Below, in pieces: positions 15,178 to 24,048 of a stretch of DNA of 64,000 bases (position 1 is the first letter of the stretch; the number at the start of each line of letters is the position of its first letter). This DNA comes from Flavipsychrobacter sp. Its GTDB lineage: Bacteria; Bacteroidota; Bacteroidia; Chitinophagales; Chitinophagaceae. The translations under genes were made by a program, and so were the position numbers. Under the pieces are notes generated by a model that saw only the letters and a list, made by a program, of their open reading frames with translations, was not told the DNA's origin and did not search any database. The stretch spans positions 1 to 64,000 of the forward strand of contig JAJNBJ010000008.1 in the NCBI GenBank assembly GCA_021155965.1, read 5' to 3'.

Positions 15178-16800
15178 TTATGCTGTCACGCGGTCTTCAG
15201 CCGTTACAGGCGCTGCAGAGCGTATCTCCTCGCTGGCCTGGTCGGCATACTTCGCAAAGTTCTTCACGAACAGTTGCGCCAGTTCACCTGCTTTCTTATC
15301 GTAAGCATGTTTGTCTTCCCATGTTGCCCTTGGGTTCAGTATCTCTGCAGGTACATTCGGCACATCTTTCGGCATCAGCACGCCAAATACAGGGTGTGGT
15401 TCATAGGCTACGTTATCCAACTTGCCGGTCATAGCCGCGGTTATCATGGCGCGTGTATAGCTCAGCTTCATACGGCTGCCCACACCATACGAGCCACCGC
15501 TCCAGCCGGTATTTATCAGCCATACGTTCACGTTCGGGTCAGCTTCCAGCTTTTTGCCCAGCAGCTCTGCATATTTTGCAGGATGCAGCGGCAGGAACAC
15601 ACGGCCAAAGCACGCAGAGAATGTGGTCTGCGGCTCGGTAACACCTACCTCGGTGCCTGCAACTTTTGCAGTATAACCGCTGATGAAGTGATACATAGCC
15701 TGCGCCTTGGTCAGTTTAGATATAGGAGGCAGTATACCGAACGCATCACATGTCAGGAAGAATATATTCTGTGGCTGTCCTCCGTAAGAAGGTTCTTTTG
15801 CATTGGTAATAAAATCAATAGGATAAGCAGCGCGTGTATTTTCAGTTACACTGGCGTTGGTGTAGTCCACTTTTTGTGTACCTGGATAGAACCTGGTATT
15901 CTCCAGGAGGGCCCCTGGTTTAATGGCGCCATATATCTGTGGTTCTTTTTCTTCGGTCAGGTCTATGCATTTTGCATAGCAGCCGCCTTCAAAGTTAAAT
16001 ACAGAGTTATCTGCCCAGCCGTGCTCATCGTCGCCTATCAGGTGGCGCTCGGGGTCAGCGCTCAGGGTGGTTTTACCCGTACCGCTCAGTCCAAAGAACA
16101 ACGCAACGTCTTTATTCGCCCCCTCATTTGCCGAGCAGTGCATACTCAGTACTTTATGGTTGTGCGGCAACACAAAGTTCAGGACACCAAATATGCCTTT
16201 CTTCATTTCGCCGGTATAGGCAGAACCGCCTATCAGGATGATCTTACGGGTAAAGTTCACGATCGTAAAGTTGCCCTGGCGTGTGCCGTCTGTTGCCGGG
16301 TCTGCCTGGAACCCTGGAGCCTGCAGTATCAGCCAGTCGTGTCTTTGCGTTTCTATCTCGCTAGTTGTCGGGCGCAGGAACAGGTCGTTGCAGAACAGGT
16401 TTGCCCATGGCGTTTCGTTAACCACCAGTATGTTCAGGCGGTATGCCGGGTCTGCACAGGCATAGGCATCGCGCACATATACTTCCCTTCCTTCCAGGTA
16501 AGTACAAACTTTCTTATATAAACGCTCAAAATGCTCCGGTGCTATCGGAATATTCACATCACCCCAATCCACGCTATGCTCGGTTATAGAGTCTTTCACG
16601 GTGAATTTATCCTTGGGGGACCTGCCGGTGAACTTGCCGGTATCCACACATAATGCGCCTGTATCATTCAGCACGCCTTGCCCCAGTTCCAGGGTCTTTT
16701 TCACGAGGTCAGCAGGAGAGATATTCCAATGTGCCACTGCGGCGTTAATACCCAGGTCAGCCAAGTTAACTGATGGGTTCTTTTTGCCATGCTCTTGCAT
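15178..16800 (-). CDS. pckA: Phosphoenolpyruvate carboxykinase (ATP)
   Basis: Catalyses oxaloacetate + ATP to phosphoenolpyruvate + CO2 + ADP, the committed step of gluconeogenesis. The substrate-binding arginine is in TGRSPKDKF (about residue 55). The PEPCK-specific P-loop GLSGTGKTTLS follows at about 245, then the metal-binding FNFEGGCYAKCIDL and the adenine-binding RAAYPIDFI region. The 540-residue length and the P-loop class identify the ATP-dependent enzyme, not the GTP-dependent one. The ATG at 16800 is unambiguous. The gene is monocistronic, with a terminator at 15128-15157 and a TAATTTTG -7 element about 37 bp upstream. Confidence 0.98.
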   Translation of the reverse strand: MQEHGKKNPSVNLADLGINAAVAHWNISPADLVKKTLELGQGVLNDTGALCVDTGKFTGRSPKDKFTVKDSITEHSVDWGDVNIPIAPEHFERLYKKVCTYLEGREVYVRDAYACADPAYRLNILVVNETPWANLFCNDLFLRPTTSEIETQRHDWLILQAPGFQADPATDGTRQGNFTIVNFTRKIILIGGSAYTGEMKKGIFGVLNFVLPHNHKVLSMHCSANEGANKDVALFFGLSGTGKTTLSADPERHLIGDDEHGWADNSVFNFEGGCYAKCIDLTEEKEPQIYGAIKPGALLENTRFYPGTQKVDYTNASVTENTRAAYPIDFITNAKEPSYGGQPQNIFFLTCDAFGILPPISKLTKAQAMYHFISGYTAKVAGTEVGVTEPQTTFSACFGRVFLPLHPAKYAELLGKKLEADPNVNVWLINTGWSGGSYGVGSRMKLSYTRAMITAAMTGKLDNVAYEPHPVFGVLMPKDVPNVPAEILNPRATWEDKHAYDKKAGELAQLFVKNFAKYADQASEEIRSAAPVTAEDRVTA

Positions 16801-16836
16801 ATGTTATTTTTTTATGAAAATAAATAAAACAGGCAG

Positions 16837-16844
16837 CAAAATTA
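16837..16844 (-). promoter_or_regulatory. pckA -7 promoter element
   Basis: The minus strand reads TAATTTTG, an exact match to TAnnTTTG, 37 bp upstream of the pckA ATG. No clear -33 TTG at the usual distance. Confidence 0.45.
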
Positions 16845-17068
16845 ACAATTTACTCCTATAAACGGGAGGTTATTTTTTCCACAAATGGCATTTTCATGCT
16901 ATGAAATATTTATCTTATATCGCATGTGAAAGTTCATTACAGGGCTTTACATGTTATTGCGAAAATTATTCCAATATGAACTGCCCTTGCCCAACGCAAC
17001 ATTATTCTTTTTCCAGCAAAAAATTTATATTTTGGCTTCATATTTCATAAACATCCAACTAACATAAC

Positions 17069-17995
17069 ATGAAAAAATTCATTTTATCAATGGCTGTAGT
17101 TGCATATACTATAGCAGGCTATTCACAATCTTCGGTGAAAGAGTATTATGACGATAAAGGAATAGAAAAAGTAAAAAAAGCGATCGTCAAAGAGCGGGAA
17201 CCCGAAACCGGCAAAAGCTTCAAAGATGGGCATGGTGCCGTACCATACCTTACCTCGCCAAAGCAGATACCGGAAACACTGGCGCTCGTTACCTTCTATG
17301 TTTATGATAAAGGCACACAGGTTACCAGCCCGGCATTCATCACCACCTATTCGCTTTCCGAGAAAGGCGGCAACTATTTTGCCAACCAGATACATAAGGC
17401 AAGCATCGATAAACTGAAAGAAACATTCAAAGCGCATGGCATTGTACTCCTTACGCCCGATGAATACCTCAATACTCCTGAGAAACGCGAATTTTATTAC
17501 AAGCAGTTCAAACCCAATGTATCAAAATTGGGCAGCGTGCTCAGCGGCCTCGAAAGCGGCTCTACTGATATTGCTGTATCTGCCGATCATTACCGCGCCT
17601 TAGACGTAGCAGCAGCCGGCGACTTCAGGCGCTCCGAATCACTCAATGAGCTGGCGCAAAAACTTGGTGTAAATAGCACGCTCAGCATCTGCTTCGAGCT
17701 CATGGCCGAGCGCAGGGAGATCAGCATCAATGGTATTAAGTGGTCAATAAACGGTCCAAACCCCAACCCCAAAGAGGATAAAAAATATGTAGCGGAGAAC
17801 ATGGGCAACGGCTATTATACAGGCCAGGTATATTATAAGGCATATACTTACTTCCCCAACAGCATTCGCCTAGCAAAAGAAAATAAGAAAGCGGTTTCAG
17901 AAGAGAACTATGCCGGCATTGATATGGTGCTTGCAGCATTCGTTGAGAAATCAGTAGACAGTTGGAAAGAGGCTATTGAGAAGACCTCAAAATAA
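17069..17995 (+). CDS. Hypothetical secreted protein
   Basis: A 308-residue protein with a signal peptide (MKKFILSMAVVAYTIAGYSQ). I do not recognise the family. The mature part starts with a charged helix (KEYYDDKGIEKVKKAIVKER). It then has mixed alpha/beta sequence with VTFYVYDKGTQVTSPAFITT and FKAHGIVLLTPDEYLNTPEK, the latter resembling proteins that build a named-parameter or curli-assembly-like (CsgG-type) fold (weak inference). It lacks a lipobox and membrane segments beyond the signal, so it is probably periplasmic. Divergent from pckA. A TATATTTTGG stretch about 40 bp upstream may be part of the promoter. Confidence 0.68.
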   Translation: MKKFILSMAVVAYTIAGYSQSSVKEYYDDKGIEKVKKAIVKEREPETGKSFKDGHGAVPYLTSPKQIPETLALVTFYVYDKGTQVTSPAFITTYSLSEKGGNYFANQIHKASIDKLKETFKAHGIVLLTPDEYLNTPEKREFYYKQFKPNVSKLGSVLSGLESGSTDIAVSADHYRALDVAAAGDFRRSESLNELAQKLGVNSTLSICFELMAERREISINGIKWSINGPNPNPKEDKKYVAENMGNGYYTGQVYYKAYTYFPNSIRLAKENKKAVSEENYAGIDMVLAAFVEKSVDSWKEAIEKTSK

Positions 17996-18019
17996 GTTGG
18001 TCAATACCCGGCATTTTGG

Positions 18020-18184
18020 TCAGGCATGCTTATGTTCCACTTTCCGGTACGTATAAGAGCCGTGGTCGAAAGTCACTTCCACTTCTTCGAGTTCAAAAAG
18101 AGCGGTTATTTTTTGGCCAAGCCACTTAAAGAAACGCACTGCTTTGTTCGGAACTCCTTTCCCTATGCCTTTCTGCTGTTCCAT
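18020..18184 (-). CDS. Small hypothetical protein, 54 residues
   Basis: A complete short frame from ATG 18184 to TGA 18020. The product begins MEQQKGIGKGVPNKAVRFFK and continues with an acidic strand (ELEEVEVTFDHGSY) and a basic tail. The amphipathic composition, sensible codon use and position in an otherwise empty gap support a real gene. It has no signal peptide or recognisable domain. It is convergent with the gene ending at 17995. Confidence 0.5.
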   Translation of the reverse strand: MEQQKGIGKGVPNKAVRFFKWLGQKITALFELEEVEVTFDHGSYTYRKVEHKHA

Positions 18185-18376
18185 ATAAAATAATTTTGCA
18201 GGGTATTGGCTTATTATTATTAACGGTTTATGGTTTTATTTTATTGTTAGCTCCAGGTGCTACTTATATTACCCCAGGCAACGTAAAACTATATACAATA
18301 TATATGCCACGGATACTACTCCATATTGTATTTCCCCACATTTTACCAAGCATGTGATTACAATTTAATACATTCA

Positions 18377-18408
18377 TTTGGTTGGCAAAGGTTTATGCCC
18401 TACCTTTG
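18377..18408 (+). promoter_or_regulatory. Promoter of the rpsF operon
   Basis: TTTG (18377-18380) is separated by 20 bp from TACCTTTG (18401-18408), a textbook Bacteroidota -33/-7 pair. Transcription would start near 18415, leaving a leader of about 80 nt before rpsF. Confidence 0.8.
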
Positions 18409-18423
18409 CAGTCCCAAAAAAAT

Positions 18424-18467
18424 TCCGGCTATCTCATGCAAGTGGGATACCCAGTGTTCCGGCCGGA
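18424..18467 (+). ncRNA. Candidate S6:S18-binding leader of rpsF
   Basis: In the rpsF leader, TCCGGC (18424-18429) pairs with GCCGGA (18462-18467), enclosing a smaller TATC / GATA stem and a single-stranded part containing CCG. A CCG-containing stem-loop bound by the S6:S18 complex is a known autoregulatory leader in many bacteria. The match here is by eye only. Confidence 0.45.
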
Positions 18468-18494
18468 TGAGGGATTAACTTTTAAAATTTATTT

Positions 18495-18857
18495 ATGGCA
18501 ACAGAAAACAAACTGCAGAGTTATGAGCTGATGGTCATCTTCACCCCTGTGCTGTCGGAAGATGATTACAAAAACGCTCAGAAAAAGTACTCAGATTACA
18601 TCAAAGAACACGGCGGCAACATTGTTCACCAGGATGCATGGGGCTTACGCTCACTCGCTTATCCCATCCAGAAAAAGACCACCGGCCTTTACTTCGTGAT
18701 GGAATACGAAGCGCCTACCAACACTAACGCTACGCTGGAGATCCAGATGAACCGCGATGAGAGTATCATCCGTCATATGGTTACCCGCATCGACAAGTTT
18801 GCGGCAGCTTACAACCAGAGAAAACGTAACAAACTCGCAACCGAAAACGCATCTTAA
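18495..18857 (+). CDS. rpsF: 30S ribosomal protein S6
   Basis: A ribosomal small-subunit protein that pairs with S18 on the 16S rRNA platform. The S6 pattern is clear: YELMVIFTPVLSEDDYKNA at the start, the central AWGLRSLAYPIQKKTTGLYF, and the helix MNRDESIIRHMVTRID. The 120-residue length is normal for Bacteroidota. First gene of rpsF-rpsR-rplI. It has a strong TTTG-N20-TAnnTTTG promoter and a structured leader. The order S6-S18-L9 without ssb or priB between is the usual arrangement in this phylum. Confidence 0.97.
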   Translation: MATENKLQSYELMVIFTPVLSEDDYKNAQKKYSDYIKEHGGNIVHQDAWGLRSLAYPIQKKTTGLYFVMEYEAPTNTNATLEIQMNRDESIIRHMVTRIDKFAAAYNQRKRNKLATENAS

Positions 18858-18869
18858 AATCTTCTGAAC

Positions 18870-19136
18870 ATGGCAAAGCAAAACGAAATAAAATTCCTTA
18901 CCTCCCAGCGTGTTGAAAAAAGGCCGAAGAAATACTGCCGTTTCAAGAAAATGGGCCTCAGGTATATCGATTATAAAGACGGCGAATTCCTGAAGAAATT
19001 TCTGAATGAGCAAGGCAAAATGTTGCCCCGCCGCATTACCGGTAACTCTCTGAAATTCCAGCGCAAAGTTTCCCAGGCGATAAAGAAAGCCCGCCAGATG
19101 GCTATCTTACCATATGTAACTGACCTTTTAAAATAG
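18870..19136 (+). CDS. rpsR: 30S ribosomal protein S18
   Basis: Binds next to S6 on the small subunit. Typical features are the basic N-terminus, [15 protein letters not shown], the [19 protein letters not shown] core and the C-terminal helix [12 protein letters not shown]. The start is 12 bp after rpsF. The length of 88 is usual. Regulation is probably shared with rpsF through S6:S18 feedback on the leader. Confidence 0.97.
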   Translation: MAKQNEIKFLTSQRVEKRPKKYCRFKKMGLRYIDYKDGEFLKKFLNEQGKMLPRRITGNSLKFQRKVSQAIKKARQMAILPYVTDLLK

Positions 19137-19180
19137 TCGTTCGAAGCTCACGAAGATTTTAAAAATTAAAAGTTTAAACT

Positions 19181-19627
19181 ATGCAAGTAATTCTTATAAA
19201 AGACGTAGATAACCTGGGCTCTGCCCACGAACTGGTTGAAGTAAGGCCGGGATACGCCCGTAATTACCTCATTCCACAGAAATATGCCATTGAAGCCAGC
19301 ACATCCAATACTGCCGTAATGGAAGAGCGCCGCAAACAATTGGCTAAAAAAGAATCCAAGCTGCTGGCTGAAATAAACAATGTAATTGCTGTGCTGAAAG
19401 AGGCCCCTGTAAAAGTAGGCGCTAAGATCGGCGTTAGCGGCAAGATATTCGGTTCTGTTACTTCTATCCAGCTTGCACGCGCCATCCGCGAGCAGAAGGG
19501 TTATGAAATAGACCGCCGCCGCATCACCATCACCAGCGACGTGAAAGAAGCAGGCACCCACAAAGCCAGCATCGACTTCGGCAAAGACAACACAGTTGAA
19601 ATTGAATTTGAAGTAGTAGGAGAATAA
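19181..19627 (+). CDS. rplI: 50S ribosomal protein L9
   Basis: A large-subunit protein with an N-terminal 23S-binding domain (MQVILIKDVDNLG ... GYARNYLIPQKYA), a long connecting helix (about residues 41-75) and a C-terminal globular domain (KIGVSGKIFGSVTSIQLARA ... RRITITSDVKEAGTH). The 148 residues match the family. Third gene of the operon, followed 24 bp later by a strong terminator. Confidence 0.98.
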   Translation: MQVILIKDVDNLGSAHELVEVRPGYARNYLIPQKYAIEASTSNTAVMEERRKQLAKKESKLLAEINNVIAVLKEAPVKVGAKIGVSGKIFGSVTSIQLARAIREQKGYEIDRRRITITSDVKEAGTHKASIDFGKDNTVEIEFEVVGE

Positions 19628-19650
19628 TATCTTCTGTACTCATAAGAATA

Positions 19651-19680
19651 AAACATCCCGCAATTGTGGGATGTTTTATT
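19651..19680 (+). terminator. Rho-independent terminator of the rpsF-rpsR-rplI operon
   Basis: AAACATCCCGC pairs with GTGGGATGTTT (one G-U) around an AATT loop, followed by TTATTTT on the plus strand. Confidence 0.85.
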
Positions 19681-19835
19681 TTAGGCCCTTTGAACACATT
19701 ATTTTACTGCACCCTTTACCGTACTTTATTGTTGTCATTTATCCTAACAAAACAATTTTTTAGGCTTTATTTCCAGCTTGATTAACAGATACAATATTTA
19801 TTTACTATTTTTCGTTTCAGACCAAATTTCAATTT

Positions 19836-21446
19836 ATGAAACGAATTGCTGTTGCTGCTGTTATAATATTCGCAGCCTTCACAAAAACCTTTGCTAAAGA
19901 GGATGATTTTGCTGTTTTTGCCCGCACAAAAGATAGCCTTATGCATATTGCTTTTTACGACAAAGACTTTGCTGCTTATAAAAAGTATTTCAACGAATTT
20001 TTGGCAGCATACAATAAGCAGGATACAAAAAATAAAGAAGAATACCGATCGCAACTTGAGGATGAATATTATTACCTGGCAAGAGCATACGCAGTAAAGG
20101 GCGATAAAGTAAATGCGCTTGCAAGCCTGGAAAAGTCGAAATACTACGATCACAAAGAACTGGTACGCGAGAACGACTTCAACAATATCCGCAAAGAACC
20201 AAGGTTCATGAAATTCCTTGCGACAGCAAAAAACCAGAAATCAAAATACCAGTTGATCATACAAAAGGAAGCCTCTTATAATGATGCTGAGCAAAACAGC
20301 CTCCCACCATTCACCTACCAATCTGCAGGCAACCCTAACCTGGCAGCATTGAAAAACAGGTATGACCTTGATTCAATTGCCGGTGAGGGCAATGATGTAT
20401 CAAAAATTATCAACCTCATGAAATGGGTACATTACCTCATTCCACACGATGGTTCTAAAGGCAACCCTGAAGTGAAGAACGCCACCAGCCTCATCAGGGA
20501 ATGCAGGCGGGATTGCAAAACGCTCAACTGCCGCGGGCTTGCCATAGTATTGAACGAAGTATACCTTGCTGCAGGTTTCAAATCACGTTTTGTTACCTGC
20601 TTGCCTAAAGACACGGCTGACAATGACTGCCATGTTATAACTATGGTTTGGTCCACCTCTTTAAATAAATGGCTGTGGATGGACCCGACTTTTATGGCTT
20701 ATGTGATGGATGAAGAAGGCACGCTGCTTGGCATCGAAGAAGTACGTGGGCGTATTGCACATAACAAGCCTCTTATCCTTAACCCCGATGCCAACCGAAA
20801 CCATGCCACCAGCCAGTCCAAAAACTGGTACCTGGACTATTACATGGCCAAAAACCTTTACAGGCTGGAATGTGCTATTTCCAGCGAATACAGTTATGAA
20901 ACAAAAGGCGATGGCAAAACAAGGGCCTATATACAACTGCTGCCGGGAAAAACTATACCCGAAACTGTTGTGAGTAAAAATGCACATGGTGTTGACGTGT
21001 ACACAAGATATTATACCAATAGCCTCAAAACATTCTGGGCAAAACCGGAAGGTATAGTGGTTGCAGCGAAAGCCGGCAACGGCCATACAGCAGCAGATTA
21101 TGAAAAAGCAATGACAAAGTTTAAAGATTGTTATAATAGTGGATCAGGAAATTGTGTAGACAAATTGCTTGTTCCTGAATCCAAAGGGTGGATAAACGAT
21201 AAACATCTTAAAGAAATGCAGAATGAATATGGTAAGATACTTGCCGTAAAATACCTCAGTATGGAACTAGATAATCCATACCAGGATGTGGCGCTTTTTC
21301 AAATGACCTGTGAAAAGTCGGTGCATTGTATGGGTATCTCGCTTGATGAAAACAGCAAGATCGGGACCTTGCGTTTCAAAACCACTTCAAATTATATAGA
21401 CTGGGTGCTTGCGAAGGCTATTGATAAAGAGAGAAATCGGCGATAA
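19836..21446 (+). CDS. Secreted transglutaminase-like cysteine protein
   Basis: A 536-residue protein with a signal peptide (MKRIAVAAVIIFAAFTKTFA). Residues 25-150 look like helical TPR-type repeats (YYYLARAYAVKGDKVNALAS). The central domain has a complete transglutaminase-like triad in order: Cys in LNCRGLAIVLNEVYLAAGF, His in DCHVITMVW, and Asp in KWLWMDPTFMAY. Such domains act as peptidases or cross-linking enzymes on envelope proteins. The C-terminal 150 residues are of unknown type and include several cysteines (KDCYNSGSGNCVDK, FQMTCEKSVHC). It stands alone between the ribosomal operon and the thiolase gene. The substrate is unknown. Confidence 0.78.
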   Translation: MKRIAVAAVIIFAAFTKTFAKEDDFAVFARTKDSLMHIAFYDKDFAAYKKYFNEFLAAYNKQDTKNKEEYRSQLEDEYYYLARAYAVKGDKVNALASLEKSKYYDHKELVRENDFNNIRKEPRFMKFLATAKNQKSKYQLIIQKEASYNDAEQNSLPPFTYQSAGNPNLAALKNRYDLDSIAGEGNDVSKIINLMKWVHYLIPHDGSKGNPEVKNATSLIRECRRDCKTLNCRGLAIVLNEVYLAAGFKSRFVTCLPKDTADNDCHVITMVWSTSLNKWLWMDPTFMAYVMDEEGTLLGIEEVRGRIAHNKPLILNPDANRNHATSQSKNWYLDYYMAKNLYRLECAISSEYSYETKGDGKTRAYIQLLPGKTIPETVVSKNAHGVDVYTRYYTNSLKTFWAKPEGIVVAAKAGNGHTAADYEKAMTKFKDCYNSGSGNCVDKLLVPESKGWINDKHLKEMQNEYGKILAVKYLSMELDNPYQDVALFQMTCEKSVHCMGISLDENSKIGTLRFKTTSNYIDWVLAKAIDKERNRR

Positions 21447-21527
21447 CTACTTCAAGAAAAATAAATATATAATATGCATCATGCTAACTCCTTTTGATCC
21501 TTCAAATCAAGGTTCCGACAATTTTTG

Positions 21528-21535
21528 TACCTTTG
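21528..21535 (+). promoter_or_regulatory. -7 element of the thiolase gene
   Basis: TACCTTTG matches the Bacteroidota -7 consensus exactly. The expected start site near 21542 lies about 13 bp before the ATG, giving a very short leader. Confidence 0.5.
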
Positions 21536-21554
21536 CGCCACTTAAAAATTGACA

Positions 21555-22733
21555 ATGAAGGAAGTATATATCATATCCGCAGTACGTACACCGATGGGTG
21601 CATGGGGTGGGGCATTAAAAGATTTTTCGGCTACTAAACTGGGAGCGATCGCTATAAAAGCAGCAATTGAAAGAGCAGGTATTAACGCTGCAGAAGTGAA
21701 TGAAGTATTGATGGGGTGCGTAATGCAGGCAAATGTGGGCCAGGCGCCTGCACGCCAGGCAGCACGTTTTGCCGGGGTACCTGATAATGTGCCCTGCACA
21801 ACCGTAAACAAAGTATGTGCCAGCGGCATGAAAGCAGTAATGCAGGGTGCGCAGGCTATCCTGCTGGGTGATGCTGATGTGGTAGTAGCAGGCGGCATGG
21901 AAAGCATGAGCAATGTACCTTTCTATAATGAAAACCTTCGCTGGGGCAGCAAGTACGGAAATGTCACCCTTATAGATGGCCTTGCAAAAGACGGCCTTAC
22001 TGATGTGTACCACAACTATCCTATGGGCAATGCTGCAGACCTCTGTGCAAAAGAATGCAACATCAGTCGCGAGGCGCAGGATGAATTTGCCATCACCAGC
22101 TACAAGCGCAGCCAGGCAGCATGGGATGGGGGCAAATTTGATAATGAGATAGTACCCGTGGAAGTGCCACAAAAGAAAGGCGACCCGATCAAAATAGCAA
22201 AGGACGAAGACCCATGGAATGTGAAGTTTGATAAGATAGCGGGACTTCGCCCGGCGTTTACTAAAGAAGGTACAGTTACCGCAGCAAACGCCAGCACAAT
22301 GAATGATGGCGCAGCAGCACTTGTACTCATGAGCAAAGAAAAAGCAGAAGCCCTGGGCCTGAAACCGATAGCTAAAATAAAAAGCTATGCAGATGCAGAG
22401 CAGGCACCTGAGTGGTTCACCACCTCTCCTGCCGTAGCAGTGCCTAAAGCTGTTGCAAAAGCAGGCCTGAAAATGGAGGATATCAACTTCTTCGAGCTGA
22501 ATGAAGCGTTCAGCGTTGTGGGCATAGTGAACATGCAGAAAATGAACCTGAAACCGGAACAGGTAAATGTGAATGGTGGCGCAGTATCACTGGGCCATCC
22601 GTTAGGCGCAAGCGGTGCACGCATTATCGCTACGCTTATCAGTGTATTGCAGCAAAACAACGCCAAATATGGTGCAGCAGGCATCTGTAATGGTGGTGGC
22701 GGTGCAAGCGCTGTTGTTATTGAGCGCATGTAA
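21555..22733 (+). CDS. Acetyl-CoA C-acetyltransferase (thiolase)
   Basis: Condenses two acetyl-CoA to acetoacetyl-CoA, or runs in reverse in fatty-acid or ketone breakdown. The start ATG 21555 is preferred to TTG 21549. The acyl-accepting cysteine is in NKVCASGMKA (about residue 88). The second-half motifs are FFELNEAFSVV, GHPLGASGARI with the catalytic His, and CNGGGGASAV with the second Cys. The length of 392 is typical of the biosynthetic/degradative thiolase II class (atoB/phaA-like). No 3-hydroxyacyl-CoA dehydrogenase or CoA-transferase is adjacent, so the pathway is open. Confidence 0.95.
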   Translation: MKEVYIISAVRTPMGAWGGALKDFSATKLGAIAIKAAIERAGINAAEVNEVLMGCVMQANVGQAPARQAARFAGVPDNVPCTTVNKVCASGMKAVMQGAQAILLGDADVVVAGGMESMSNVPFYNENLRWGSKYGNVTLIDGLAKDGLTDVYHNYPMGNAADLCAKECNISREAQDEFAITSYKRSQAAWDGGKFDNEIVPVEVPQKKGDPIKIAKDEDPWNVKFDKIAGLRPAFTKEGTVTAANASTMNDGAAALVLMSKEKAEALGLKPIAKIKSYADAEQAPEWFTTSPAVAVPKAVAKAGLKMEDINFFELNEAFSVVGIVNMQKMNLKPEQVNVNGGAVSLGHPLGASGARIIATLISVLQQNNAKYGAAGICNGGGGASAVVIERM

Positions 22734-22754
22734 ACAATATTTTCTTTTTTAGTC

Positions 22755-22787
22755 AAACCCACGGTTAAAAACTGTGGGTTTTTATTT
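22755..22787 (+). terminator. Terminator downstream of the thiolase gene
   Basis: A 12-bp stem AAACCCACGGTT / AACTGTGGGTTT (one G-U) with an AAA loop, followed by TTATTT. Confidence 0.8.
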
Positions 22788-22842
22788 GGCACAAATATTG
22801 CAACATACCGGTAGAACCTTAACCTCTTAGAAGTTATACCTT

Positions 22843-24002
22843 ATGATGCAATATTGTCGCCGGCTTATCCAGCACCCGGGAAAGTTGTTATGTATCTATG
22901 TGCTCATCGCACTCGTCGCCAGCATTCATGTGCTGCTTGTTCCGCCACATTTATTTTTCGGAAAACCCTATACCGATTACAATAACTACCTGATCTTCAA
23001 ACAATCTTTCCACCACCTCCTCTCACACAAAAACCTTTATCTCCCCTACCCTGATGAACAATGGGACCTGTTCAAGTATAGCCCCACTTTCGCTTTGTGC
23101 ATGAGTGCTTTTGCTCATTTACCTACTTACATCGGCCTGATACTATGGAACTCCCTGAACGCAATAGCCTTGTACTGCGCCATACGCCTGCTGCCTATGA
23201 GGAATACCACCCGCAACATCATGCTCGTATTTCTTGTTTTTGAATTGCTGACCAACATACAGAATGCCCAATGCAACGGCATACAAGCCGGCTTGCTGAT
23301 AGGGGCTCATGGTTGCCTGCAAAGAGGTAAGGCCATTGGGCTGCTCTTTGCATATGCATTGCTGCCTTCATAAAAGTATATGCTGTGGCCGGGCTTTGTC
23401 TGTTCCTGTTCTATCCCGGTAAAATGAAGGCTATTGGCTATACTATACTGTGGACGATATTACTTGCAATAATGCCTCTTTTCACCATTGCTCCTCAATC
23501 ACTCATTTGGCAATACCAAAACTGGCTCCAGCTCATGATCCCGGACCTCTCAGGTTCCTACGGCCTATCTGTGCAGGGAATGTTATACAATTGGTTTGGT
23601 GTTGGCCATGCAGTTACTACAGCCATTGCACTACTATTATTTGTTATTCCCTTCCTGCGGTCCAGGTTATATGGCAATGAACAATACAGGCTCACGATGC
23701 TGTCTTTCATGCTGGTGTGGATGATCATTTTCAATGTCAAAGCCGAATCACCTACCTATATAATCGCGGTCTCCGGCATAGCCATATGGTATTTTTCCAC
23801 TCAAAAGAGATCGTTGCATCACATTGTCCTCGGTTCCGTCCTGCTATTCACCTGCCTGTCCACGTCCGATATTTTTCCAGCATTTATCCGCGAGCACTAT
23901 TTCGAGCCGTATTTTGTCAAGGCAATACCTTGTGTGGCAGCATGGTGTTTTATTTTTCTGCACTTATTAAAAATGCAGTACAGCCAATCTGCAGAGGTAT
24001 AA
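22843..24002 (+). pseudogene. GT87/DUF2029-like membrane glycosyltransferase, frameshifted
   Basis: A polytopic membrane protein resembling DUF2029/GT87 lipid-linked mannosyltransferases, split by a frameshift. The first frame (22843-23373) ends in LLFAYALLPS then TAA. The second, in another frame, carries on with FIKVYAVAGLCLFLFYP to 24002. Comparison with the intact neighbour at 24049, which reads FIKVYGIIGFCLFLFYP at the same place, locates the shift to about 23340-23370. Both halves align well with that paralogue (YTDYNNYLIFKQ / FTEYNNYIIFKR, PDEQWDLFKYSPTFAL), so this is one member of a tandem duplication. It is either a recent pseudogene or a sequencing error: the rest of the frame is free of stops. 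Confidence 0.8.
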
Positions 24003-24048
24003 TTACCCGATCCCTTTTGCAGGTAAATTGTATTTTAGCAGCCACATC

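Noticed and set aside
15274-16521. A 415-residue open frame antisense to pckA
   Set aside because: It is fully inside a certain pckA gene and its Cys/His-rich composition is typical of a shadow frame.
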